Origin: Longimicrobiales bacterium
Lineage (GTDB): Bacteria; Gemmatimonadota; Gemmatimonadetes; Longimicrobiales; Gaopeijiaceae
Length of the DNA: 64,000 nt
Assembly (NCBI GenBank): GCA_958295645.1
Contig: OY282361.1
Span: 2,570,501 to 2,634,500 of the forward strand
Direction: 5' to 3'
Shown: one piece after another, positions 25,269 to 33,320 of the stretch
Position numbering within the stretch: the first letter of the stretch is position 1
How the letters are laid out: each line of letters begins with the position of its first letter
Made by a program: the position numbers and the translations under genes
The notes under the pieces: model-generated
The model's database searches: none
The model's input: only the letters and a program-made list of their open reading frames with translations
What the model was told of the DNA's origin: nothing

Positions 25269-25707
25269 GATTCTGGCCTTCATTCAAGGCTCGCGCCCTA
25301 TCAGGTTGCTGGTACTGCTCGGCAAGAAGCCGGCGCAGAACCTCCACGCGTTTGCGGTTCACCCCTAGGTCGTGGTACCCCATGCGGGAGGCCGACCGAA
25401 CGTGCACGACCCCGGCTCGGGCGTCGAGACGGGCTTCCAAGTCGTCGGCAAAGCCAAGGCGCGTTCGGCAAACCGCATGAAGGCGGTCCTGCGTCGCAGA
25501 GACGACAGTGGTGCGCGGCAGCGCGGCCACGATGTCCTGAAGCTTGGCGAAGGCGGCCGCGGGGTCGCCGGAGACGGCCAGCGGCTCGACATGGTTGCGC
25601 GCTGGCGCGTCGGCCCGGCTGCACACGCAGTTCGGCCAGGCGGGGCAGGGACGAACGGCCTCGTCGGCAAGCGCAGCAGGGAGCGCGGAATCGCGGGTCG
25701 CTTTCAT
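25261..25707 (-). CDS. DUF1499 family protein
   Basis: A 148-residue protein of the DUF1499 family, function unknown. Family features are CPAWPNCVCSRAD (about residues 20-32), HVEPLAVSGDPAAAFAKL, GFADDLEARLDARAGVVHVR and the closing SASRMGYHDLGVNRKRVEVL block. No signal peptide is visible in this copy, so it may be cytoplasmic, whereas many relatives are exported. ATG 25707 is 75 bp from the divergent HD-domain gene. It is followed by the PorT remnant with an 8-nt overlap. Confidence 0.85.
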   Translation of the reverse strand: MKATRDSALPAALADEAVRPCPAWPNCVCSRADAPARNHVEPLAVSGDPAAAFAKLQDIVAALPRTTVVSATQDRLHAVCRTRLGFADDLEARLDARAGVVHVRSASRMGYHDLGVNRKRVEVLRRLLAEQYQQPDRARALNEGQNHE

Positions 25708-25782
25708 CGTCCCAAGATAGCCGCGCCAAGACCCTCGCCGCCTCCTTGCGTCCTCCGCCCCGGCGCCGTACGTTCGCCCACC

Positions 25783-27066
25783 ATGCCTGGACACGCGCCG
25801 TCCATCGTCATCCGGGATCCGCTCTGGAACACCATCCGGCTGGATTCCGTGGCCGTGGCGATCATCGACACGCCGGCCTTCCAGCGGCTCCGCTACATCC
25901 GGCAACTGGGTTTGGCGCACCTCGTCTACCCCGGCGCCACGCATACCCGCTTCGACCATGCACTGGGCGTGTACCACCTGGCCCAGCGGGCGATGCGCAT
26001 TCTGCGCGACAAGCAACCGGAGCCTGCCGCAGCGTGGCAGGACGCCCGCTTGATCCCCTACGCGGCCCTGTTGCACGACATCGGCCACTACGCCTTCTCG
26101 CACGCGCTGGAGGAGCTGGAGCCGACGCGCATCCCGGGCGACCACGAGGCCGTCAGTGCGCGGTTCTTCGAGTCCGCGGATCTGGCGTCCGCCTTGAGGC
26201 CGCTCGGGCCCGACGCCGCCCGCACGATCTTCGACATCGTCCGGGGCGGGAGTTCCATGCCCCTGCGCGGCCTAGTCAGCGGCAGTCTGGACCTCGACAA
26301 GATGGAGTACTTGTGCAGGGACGCCCGCTTCTGCGGCGTGCCCTACGGCGCCGCCGACGTGGACCGGCTGCTGCATGGCCTGGCGTTGTTGCAGGATCCG
26401 GAGACGGGCGCCTGGGAAGTGGGCGTCCAAGAAAGGACGGCGGGCGCTCTCGAGTCGCTCCTGTTCTCCAAGTACCAGATGTTTCGGACCGTCTACTGGC
26501 ACCACGCCGTGCGGGCCGCGACTTGCCTCTTCAAGCGCATAGTCGAGACCGCCGTCCGGGACGCGCTCCTGCAGCCCGCCGAACTCGTCGGTCCCGCCGA
26601 CGAGGAGCTGCTCCACCGGCTCGAGAGACGTGCCGAGGCCGCGGAGAGCCCAACCGCCAAGCGCCTCGTCGGCAAGTGGTTGCCTGCCCTGCGCACGCGG
26701 AAGTTGCCGAAGCGCGCCGCCGAGGTGGGCAGCCGCGACGTCGAGAGCCTCCGGTTGCCGGACTGGATATCGGGCGACACGCCGGAGAAGCGCCGCTGGG
26801 AAGACGCGGTGGCGGCCGAGCTGGGCCTCGCGCCGGGCGAAGCGATGCTGGACTTCCCGGTCAAGAAGGCCATGTTCCAGATGGACTTTCTCGTGGCCCG
26901 GCCGAGCGGCGTCGTCCGCCTGGGTGGAGAGGGGATGCGCGGCTTGATCGACTTGCCGCGCTTGGCGACGCAGCTTCAGCGCACGGCCAGCGTGCTCCGG
27001 CTGTTCACGATGGAGCGGCGAGAGGTGGATTCCGCTTGGCTGCTGGGCCGTCTATGCGATGCGTAG
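25783..27066 (+). CDS. HD-superfamily phosphohydrolase (SamHD1/YdhJ-like)
   Basis: A 427-residue HD-domain protein of the dNTPase/SAMHD1-like group. The N-terminal IRDPLWNTIRLD, TPAFQRLRYIRQLGLAHLVYPG, TRFDHALGVYHLA and LLHDIGHYAFSH supply the H...HD...D metal ligands, with SGSLDLDKMEYLCRD completing the site, so the active site looks intact. Typical relatives hydrolyse phosphate esters of nucleotides; the substrate here is unknown. ATG 25783 is chosen because homology begins six residues later. It is divergent from the DUF1499 gene and is followed by a 396-bp gap. Confidence 0.9.
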   Translation: MPGHAPSIVIRDPLWNTIRLDSVAVAIIDTPAFQRLRYIRQLGLAHLVYPGATHTRFDHALGVYHLAQRAMRILRDKQPEPAAAWQDARLIPYAALLHDIGHYAFSHALEELEPTRIPGDHEAVSARFFESADLASALRPLGPDAARTIFDIVRGGSSMPLRGLVSGSLDLDKMEYLCRDARFCGVPYGAADVDRLLHGLALLQDPETGAWEVGVQERTAGALESLLFSKYQMFRTVYWHHAVRAATCLFKRIVETAVRDALLQPAELVGPADEELLHRLERRAEAAESPTAKRLVGKWLPALRTRKLPKRAAEVGSRDVESLRLPDWISGDTPEKRRWEDAVAAELGLAPGEAMLDFPVKKAMFQMDFLVARPSGVVRLGGEGMRGLIDLPRLATQLQRTASVLRLFTMERREVDSAWLLGRLCDA

Positions 27067-27462
27067 CGCCCGGCAACGGGCTCCGGCGCGATGGCGGCCG
27101 GAGGAGCGACGGCAACGAAATGGGCATCTCGCGGTATCTAGACAATGCAGGCGAGCGCCGTGCGCGGGATGGCGTCGCCTCGGTCGTCCCCGTCGGTGCG
27201 GCCCGGGCAAGCCCGCGGGGCGGCGGCGCGAAGGTGAATCCCCGGGAACGCGGAATCCGTCAGGAAAGCAGGAGCATGACGCAGGGAGAACGAACCGCGA
27301 CGCTTGGCGCAGGGCGCTGGCGCGGCGCCGCGTCCCCCGCCGATAAAACGGAACCGCCGTTCCTATTGACAGGGATCGGTTGTCGCCAGAAACTAAAGGG
27401 CTATACGTTGGTCGTCGGTTGCGTGGTGCGCCCGCGCGCGTGGAAACACGGAGGTTAGAGGA
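27067..27462 (+). other. Intergenic region upstream of tandem sigma-factor genes
   Basis: No gene is supported here. A consensus -35-like TTGACA lies at 27366-27371, about 90 bp before the sigma-factor start, but no good -10 hexamer occurs 16-18 nt downstream (GAAACT at 17 nt), so the promoter is only a possibility. GGAGG near the end serves as ribosome binding site for the gene at 27463. The middle part is very GC-rich and could fold, but I recognise no riboswitch or RNA gene. Confidence 0.4.
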
Positions 27463-28356
27463 ATGGCCGCCAAGAAAGGATACAAGAAAAAGCGCACGGC
27501 TCGGAACCCGGGATTCGACTCCGGCGTGGACGAGCAGAACGCGCTGGATCAGTACCTGCGCGACGTGAGCCGCGAAGAGCTGATCACGCCCGAGGAGGAG
27601 AAGCGCTTGGGCGCGTTGGCGCAGCAGGGCGACGAGGAGGCCATCCAGGCCCTCGCCAAGGCGAACCTGCGCTTCGTGATCAGCGTGGCCAAGAAGTATC
27701 AGAACCGGGGCGTGTCGCTCACCGACCTCATCCAGGAGGGCAACGTGGGGTTGGTGACCGCCGCGCGGAAGTTCGACCCGACGCAGGGCGTGAAGTTCAT
27801 CAGCTACGCGGTCTGGTGGATCCGGCAGGCGATCCTGGCCTCGCTGGCGAACCAGGGACGGCCCGTGAGGGTGCCGCTCAACCGCGCGTCGGACCTGTCC
27901 AGGATCTTCCGGGAGCGCGAGCGCCTCAAGCAGGAGCTGGAGCGCGAGCCCTCGGTCCAGGAAGTGGGCCGCGCCGCGCGTCTGACTCCCGAGGTGGTGG
28001 AGTTCCTGCAGACCTTGAATGCCGCGGAGATCAGGCTGGACGCCGCGGTCGGCGAGAGCGAGGACTCGAAGCTCGTCGAGCGCTTCATCGCGGAGGAGGC
28101 GGCCGAGCCGGAGCTGGAAGTGGAGACCCGGCTCCGCAGCGAGGCCGTGACCAAGGCGCTGGGTGCGCTCGACGAAAGGGATGCGCACGTGCTCAGGCTG
28201 TACTTCGGGCTTGAAGGCGTCCGCGAGCACACGCTGGAGGAAATCGGCAACGTCCTGGGCGTTACGCGCGAGCGTATTCGCCAGCTTAGGGACAGGGCGT
28301 TGCGACGCTTGAAGGAAGGCGGCATGGGCGAAGCCCTGAAGTCGTTCGCAGCATGA
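27463..28356 (+). CDS. RNA polymerase sigma factor, sigma-70 (tandem copy 1)
   Basis: A 297-residue sigma-70 factor without region 1.1. It has a Lys-rich N-terminus (KKGYKKKRT), region 1.2 ALDQYLRDVSREELITPEEE, region 2 ANLRFVISVAKKYQNRGVSL and GVKFISYAVWWIRQ, region 3 GRPVRVPLNRASDLSRIF, and the region 4.2 helix-turn-helix EEIGNVLGVTRERIRQLRDR. GGAGG and GAGG precede the ATG. It is much more similar to the next gene than to the sigma factor at 4444-5316. The pair therefore looks like a tandem duplication of an alternative (RpoS/group 2-like) sigma factor; which stimulus each serves is not visible. Confidence 0.95.
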   Translation: MAAKKGYKKKRTARNPGFDSGVDEQNALDQYLRDVSREELITPEEEKRLGALAQQGDEEAIQALAKANLRFVISVAKKYQNRGVSLTDLIQEGNVGLVTAARKFDPTQGVKFISYAVWWIRQAILASLANQGRPVRVPLNRASDLSRIFRERERLKQELEREPSVQEVGRAARLTPEVVEFLQTLNAAEIRLDAAVGESEDSKLVERFIAEEAAEPELEVETRLRSEAVTKALGALDERDAHVLRLYFGLEGVREHTLEEIGNVLGVTRERIRQLRDRALRRLKEGGMGEALKSFAA

Positions 28357-28417
28357 CTTCAAGGCGTTCGCCGGCGCCGTTCAACGCCGGGCGCTGAGCC
28401 CGGGGGAGACGAGATCG

Positions 28418-29392
28418 ATGGCTCGAAAGACCAAGAATCGCCGTGGCGCCTCTTCGGCGTCCGGAGACGCGATGAGGGATGCGGACGGGCACACCGGGCT
28501 GAACCAGTACCTGACGGACGTGAACCGCCACGAACTCATCACGCCCGAAGACGAGAAGCGCTTGGGGGCGCTGGCGCGCCAGGGGGACCAGGAAGCCATT
28601 CGCGCCCTGGCCAAGGCTAATCTGCGTTTCGTGATCAGCGTGGCCAAGAAGTACCAGAACCGGGGAGTGTCGCTGGAGGACTTGATCCAGGAGGGGAACG
28701 TCGGCCTGGTGACGGCGGCGAGGAAGTTCGACCCCGAGCAGGGCGTCAAGTTCATCAGCTACGCGGTCTGGTGGATTCGGCAGGCCATTCTGGCCGCCTT
28801 GGCGAACCAGGGGAGGCCCGTCAGGGTGCCTCTGAACCGCTCCTCCGACTTGGCGCGGATCTTCCGGGAGAAGGAACGGCTGAAGCAGGAACTGGGCCGC
28901 GAGCCGTCGAGCGAGGAAGTGGGCCGCGCCGCCCGTCTCACGCCGGAGATGGTGGAATCGCTGCAGACGCTCAACCACGCGGAGGTGAGGCTGGACGCTC
29001 CGGTCGGCGAGAGCGAGGACTCCAAGCTGGTGGAACGCTTCACGACGGAGGACGTCAACGACCCCGAGCTGGAGGTCGAGAGGCGCCGCCGCACCGAAGT
29101 GGTGAACCGGGCGCTTCGGGCTCTCGGTCCGCGAGACGCGGAAGTGCTGAGGCGCTGCTTCGGACTGGGGGACCTCAAGGAGCACACGCTGGAAGAGATC
29201 GGCAACCACTTCAACGTGACTCGGGAGCGCGTCCGCCAGCTCCGGGACCGCGCCTTGAAGACATTGAAGGAGGGGGGCGAGGCCGAAGTCCTGCGCGCGT
29301 TGTTCGGGGAGATTCCGGGCGTCGTCCTCACCAAGCCGGCAAAGCCGCGCGACCGCAAGGAGACCGCCAAGGTGGAGTTCTTCGCCGCGTGA
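28418..29392 (+). CDS. RNA polymerase sigma factor, sigma-70 (tandem copy 2)
   Basis: A 324-residue sigma-70 factor, by eye about three-quarters identical to the preceding one through regions 1.2 to 4 (for example ANLRFVISVAKKYQNRGVSL, GVKFISYAVWWIRQ, GESEDSKLVERF). It differs in the region 4.2 recognition helix (EEIGNHFNVTRERVRQLRDR) and carries an extra C-terminal tail of about 25 residues rich in Lys (TKPAKPRDRKETAKVEFF). The ATG is 61 bp after copy 1, so the two are probably cotranscribed. Divergence in the -35-recognition helix and the tail suggests partial specialisation. No anti-sigma factor gene lies beside either. Confidence 0.95.
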   Translation: MARKTKNRRGASSASGDAMRDADGHTGLNQYLTDVNRHELITPEDEKRLGALARQGDQEAIRALAKANLRFVISVAKKYQNRGVSLEDLIQEGNVGLVTAARKFDPEQGVKFISYAVWWIRQAILAALANQGRPVRVPLNRSSDLARIFREKERLKQELGREPSSEEVGRAARLTPEMVESLQTLNHAEVRLDAPVGESEDSKLVERFTTEDVNDPELEVERRRRTEVVNRALRALGPRDAEVLRRCFGLGDLKEHTLEEIGNHFNVTRERVRQLRDRALKTLKEGGEAEVLRALFGEIPGVVLTKPAKPRDRKETAKVEFFAA

Positions 29393-29591
29393 CGGCTCGG
29401 AGTCTCGCCTGGGCGTCCTCGGCCTCGGCGCTGGCGGTCCCGGCGCGCCGTGCGCTCGACTCCTCCGTCTCGGGGTTCGGCCTGGGGAACGCACCCGGCT
29501 TCCTCCCCGGCGACGGCGCGTAGCGGTCCCCCTGCAGGCCCTCCGCCACCGAGAAAGGGCCGCCGAAGCGGGCGGGGCGACGGAAGGGCAG

Positions 29592-30470
29592 GTGGTCGAG
29601 ACCGGGGGCGGTTCCTACCGGGTGCTCACGCCCGGAGGCGACGTCGAGGCCACGTTGAGGGGCAAGCTCAAGCAGGGCAGCCAGCGGGCGGCGCTCGTGG
29701 TGGTGGGCGACCTGGTCGGGGTGCGCCCGGCGGCGGAGGGTCGTTTCGTGATCGACGAAGTGCGCGACCGCAAGACGGTGCTGGCCAGGCGAATGCAGGG
29801 CGGGCACGCCACCAAGATCGTGGCGGCCAACTTGGACAGGTTGCTGGTCGTGGCGTCGGTGGCGCAACCGTCCCCTTCCACTACCGTCATCGACCGCATG
29901 ATCGTGATGGGCGAAGCGGGCGGCCTGAAGGTCGTCCTCGTCCTGACGAAGACGGATTTGCCAGGGGGCGGCGAGCAGGCCGCGACGCTGGCCCGGTTCT
30001 ACGAGCGGGCGGGCTATCCTTCCGTCTGCGTGTCCGTGGTCACGGGAGATGGGGTCGCCGACTTCGAGCGCGTGGTCGGCTCCGGCCTGTCGGCGTTGGC
30101 CGGGCCTTCGGGCGTGGGCAAGTCGTCGCTCCTGAACCGTCTGGACCCTTCGCTGGGCCTGCGCACGAGCGGCGTGGGGCGGAGGTCCCTGCGCGGAAAG
30201 CACACGACGGTGGCCAGCAGGCTGGTCAGCTTGCCGGGGGGCGGTCGCGTGGCCGACACGCCGGGCTTCTCCGACGTCAGCGGCGTGCGCGTGGACCCGG
30301 AGGACCTGGACGCGTGCTTTGCCGACTTCCGGCCCTACCTGGGACAATGCCGGTTTCGGGACTGCAGGCATCTCCGCGAGCCGGGCTGCGCGGTTCTCGA
30401 GGCCGTTGCCGAGGGACGGGTGGCTGCACAGCGCCACCGAAGCTACCGAATGATCTTGGACGAGATGTGA
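29592..30470 (+). CDS. rsgA: Ribosome small-subunit-dependent GTPase A
   Basis: A 292-residue circularly permuted GTPase that helps late 30S subunit maturation. The N-terminal OB-fold (about 1-70) contains VVVGDLVGVRPA. GTPase motifs are in permuted order: G4 LTKTDL, G1 GPSGVGKSSLLN, G2-like GKHTTVASRL and G3 DTPGF. The C-terminal zinc site is CRFRDCRHLREPGC, complete. The start is GTG 29592 with GGAAGG just upstream. The first residues of the family (usually about 10 more before the OB strand) are short here, so an upstream start cannot be fully excluded. Confidence 0.95.
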   Translation: MVETGGGSYRVLTPGGDVEATLRGKLKQGSQRAALVVVGDLVGVRPAAEGRFVIDEVRDRKTVLARRMQGGHATKIVAANLDRLLVVASVAQPSPSTTVIDRMIVMGEAGGLKVVLVLTKTDLPGGGEQAATLARFYERAGYPSVCVSVVTGDGVADFERVVGSGLSALAGPSGVGKSSLLNRLDPSLGLRTSGVGRRSLRGKHTTVASRLVSLPGGGRVADTPGFSDVSGVRVDPEDLDACFADFRPYLGQCRFRDCRHLREPGCAVLEAVAEGRVAAQRHRSYRMILDEM

Positions 30471-30617
30471 GGCCGTGTGCGCCGGGGGCTCGCCAACGCG
30501 CCGACTAGTCGTTTGCCGGGAGGCATGTGCGCGCATCGCCTACGGTGACGCGCTGTTCGGGGCCTCGCGGGCGGACGGCAGGGTTGCCTCCAGCCCAAGG
30601 ACGGCGGGGCGCAGGCC

Positions 30618-33248
30618 GTGAAGGTCGCCCACCTGTCGGACCTCCATCTGGGTCACGGCGCCGGCGGGCCCGGAGCGGGACGCGCCCGGGACGTGTCGAG
30701 GGCCTTCGAGGAGGCGATGGCCCGCGTCGGCGAGCTGGCGCCGGAGCTGGTGGTGGTGTCCGGCGACGTCTTCGACCATCCGCGCGTGACCGCCTCGCCC
30801 ATCGCCACCTTCACCAAAGCGGTCGGCGACCTGATGGATCGCCTTCCGGGCGTCGCCGTGGCCATTGCGGCGGGGCTGCGGGACACGCCGCTCGACGCCG
30901 GGCGTCTCGGCCCCTTGGAGGTCGTGGGGGCGGTGGGCGGCGTCGAAGTCGCCACGGAGACGGTTCGCCGCTTTCGCGTGGGAGAGACGGGCGGGAGCGT
31001 GACCCTCCTGCCGTACGCCGCGCTGGTTCGCGCCAAACGGGGCAGGCCCGTGGCCGAGCCGGACGCCCACGCCGAATGGAACGTGCTGGTGGCCTACGCG
31101 GATGCCGACTTCGGTCGCGGACGGGCGTGGGGCGCCGTCGCGCCGGGCCGGTGGGACTACGTGGCGCTGGGGTCGCGGCACGTGCGAACCCAGGTGGCCG
31201 AAGGCGTCCACTACTGCGGGTCGCTGGAACGCATCGGTTCCGATCCGTGGGAGGAGGCGGCCACCGACAAGGGGTTCCTGCTGGCCGACCTCGACTCCGG
31301 CTCCACGACGTTCTGCGCGGTGGGAGCGCGCGCGGTGGTCAGCTTGGCGGCCGTGGACGCGGGGGCGGGCGGGCCGGTGGCCGTGGCCAGACGACTGAGC
31401 GAGGCGCTGGCGGGGGTTCCAGGCGGAGTGGAGGGCAAGCTGATCAGGGTGCCGGTGCGCGGACTGGCGCCGAACGACCTGGCCGCGTTCGACCGCGACG
31501 CGCTGGAACCGCTGCGGAAACGCGTGGCCGGGCTCCGCGTCGATGCTCTGCCGGTGCGAGACCGTGAGAGATTGTCGGCGGGCGGCCGCGGCGGAGCGGG
31601 AACGAAAGCGCGCAGGGGCGGGCGGCTTGGCAGTCGCTCCGCCACCTCTCGCGTCGCCGAGCCGGAGGCGGGCAAGGGCGGCGGCAAGAGCGGTTCGCGG
31701 CCTCCCGCGGCCCGGACGCTTGCGGATCTGCAGGCGAGCGGGCTCGGAGGGCCGTCCTTGGACTTGCGAGGGGCCAGCGGCCTGATCGGCCTTGTGGGAG
31801 GCGTGGCGGCCCTTTGGGACGAAACGTTGGCCGCGCTGCACGAGGCATTCGCGCCTCCAGCCTCGGAGGCGGCGCCGTCGGCCATGCATGTCGCCTCTCC
31901 AGCCGCCGAGACGTTCGCGCCGTCCGCGAAGAAGCGGCCGCGGCGAGGAGCGCCGGTCGCCCGCGGACGAGTCGGAGCGGTCGTGCTGGACAAGGACGGG
32001 TTCGAGCCTCTCCTGGGCGCTGCATTGGCGGACCGCGGGCTCCGCCGCGAAGAGTACGCGGCCGTCTGGTTCGGGGCGGGTTCCGTTGGGACGTGGCTGT
32101 CGGCGGGCGTGTCGCTCCTGCGGGGGTCGGCCTCCGCCGGCGAAGCAGGCGCCCGGCCCCGGTTGCCGGAGGCGAGACAAGGCGGTTGGCCCGCTCCCCG
32201 CTCGCTGGCCGACTGGCTCCGGCGTCTGGTGAAGGAGACCGAACGCGACGTCTCCCGGCTGCGGCGCTCCGAGGCCGAGACGCTTCGGCTGAAGGCGCGC
32301 CTGGCGACTCTGCGCGAAGACGCGGCGGAGATCCAAGGCGACATCGAGGCGGGCGTGATGGGCTGGGTGCGGGAGCGGCAGGACGCCGAGACGCGGCTGT
32401 TGCTGCACCGAGACCGTGCTCGAGAGCTGAAGGACCGGCTCAAGGAGGCCGAGAAGGCGGGAGGCGAGGCGGGCTGTTCGGCCTGCGGCCGTGAGGTCGG
32501 CGACCGGATGCCGGATGTCGTACGAGCTCGTCGCGAGGAGTGGGACGGCGTGGTGCAGGACGGCCGGTGGTGGCGCAAGCGGAGGGATCAGCTGGAGGAC
32601 AAGCCCGCCGAGATGAAGGCCGCCGAGACCCGTGCGCTGGAGATCGAAGCCGCAATGGACGAGGCCTCCGAGGAGCTGGAGCGACGGCGGGTGCAGGCTC
32701 AGGAGTTGGAGCACGTGCGCCGCCGCCTGAGAGACTTGCGCGAGGCCGAATCCCATATCGCCCCGCCCGGCGCACCCTCGCGGCCGGAGGCAAACGTCGC
32801 CGCCCAGGCCTCGGAACGGCTTCGCGAGCGGATTCACGTGGAGGCCGTGACCCTTACGGGCGGCCGCCTGGCGAAGACGTTTCCCGGCCTGTTCGAGGCG
32901 TGGACCCTGGGGAGACGCCGAAGCGGCGGCGACGTGGCGGCCCTGGAACTGGCCGCCCGGATCGTCTTGGCCGAGCTCGCGGTTGCCGTCGGCCTGCCGC
33001 TGGGCTCCGTGCTGTTGCCCCGCGGACTCGACGCCTTGCACTTGGAGGACGTCCCCCGCGCGCTCGTCCAGCTGGCCAAGCTGGCCCGCCGCCTGCCGCT
33101 CGTGTTCGCGGGGACGTCCGGCCGGGTCGTGGCGGCGGCGCCGGAGTGCTTCGACTACCTCTTCGTGTCAGGCCACGGGCCAAGCGGCGAGGATCGCATC
33201 ATGCGCCGCCGACCGCGGCCAAGCCCGCTGCGGCTCGCCGCGCACTGA
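30618..33248 (+). CDS. Single-chain SbcD-SbcC (Mre11-Rad50)-like fusion, catalytically degenerate
   Basis: An 876-residue protein with an SbcD/Mre11-like phosphoesterase (about 1-310), a basic Gly/Ala/Arg-rich linker (about 315-375), then an SbcC/Rad50-like half. D8, H10 and D50 of HLSDLHLG and SGDVFDH remain, but the GNHD motif reads GLRD (86-89), the motif IV His reads Y160, and GHxH reads GSRH (185-188). The Walker A region GLVGGVAALWDE (391-402) aligns ungapped with the SbcC P-loop but has Trp for Lys. The Walker B position reads SVLLPRGLDAL (797-807) without Asp-Glu. Two coiled coils (about 533-615, 655-710) flank an intact zinc hook, CSAC at 620-623. An SGG signature remnant is at 769-771. 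It is probably a non-catalytic DNA-tethering or scaffold protein. GTG 30618 begins the conserved fold. Confidence 0.8.
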   Translation: MKVAHLSDLHLGHGAGGPGAGRARDVSRAFEEAMARVGELAPELVVVSGDVFDHPRVTASPIATFTKAVGDLMDRLPGVAVAIAAGLRDTPLDAGRLGPLEVVGAVGGVEVATETVRRFRVGETGGSVTLLPYAALVRAKRGRPVAEPDAHAEWNVLVAYADADFGRGRAWGAVAPGRWDYVALGSRHVRTQVAEGVHYCGSLERIGSDPWEEAATDKGFLLADLDSGSTTFCAVGARAVVSLAAVDAGAGGPVAVARRLSEALAGVPGGVEGKLIRVPVRGLAPNDLAAFDRDALEPLRKRVAGLRVDALPVRDRERLSAGGRGGAGTKARRGGRLGSRSATSRVAEPEAGKGGGKSGSRPPAARTLADLQASGLGGPSLDLRGASGLIGLVGGVAALWDETLAALHEAFAPPASEAAPSAMHVASPAAETFAPSAKKRPRRGAPVARGRVGAVVLDKDGFEPLLGAALADRGLRREEYAAVWFGAGSVGTWLSAGVSLLRGSASAGEAGARPRLPEARQGGWPAPRSLADWLRRLVKETERDVSRLRRSEAETLRLKARLATLREDAAEIQGDIEAGVMGWVRERQDAETRLLLHRDRARELKDRLKEAEKAGGEAGCSACGREVGDRMPDVVRARREEWDGVVQDGRWWRKRRDQLEDKPAEMKAAETRALEIEAAMDEASEELERRRVQAQELEHVRRRLRDLREAESHIAPPGAPSRPEANVAAQASERLRERIHVEAVTLTGGRLAKTFPGLFEAWTLGRRRSGGDVAALELAARIVLAELAVAVGLPLGSVLLPRGLDALHLEDVPRALVQLAKLARRLPLVFAGTSGRVVAAAPECFDYLFVSGHGPSGEDRIMRRRPRPSPLRLAAH

Positions 33249-33320
33249 ACACGCGGCCGCATCCGGCCACGTCCCTGCGGGCGCCCGAGCGCGACGTCGC
33301 CGTCGCTCCCGGCGCCGGCC

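Noticed and set aside
27230-27320. Possible 4.5S SRP RNA (GGTGAATCCCC, GTCAGGAAAGCAGGAGCATGACG)
   Set aside because: The order of the conserved helix-8 elements is wrong and the GGAA tetraloop stem does not form; similarity is limited to short words.
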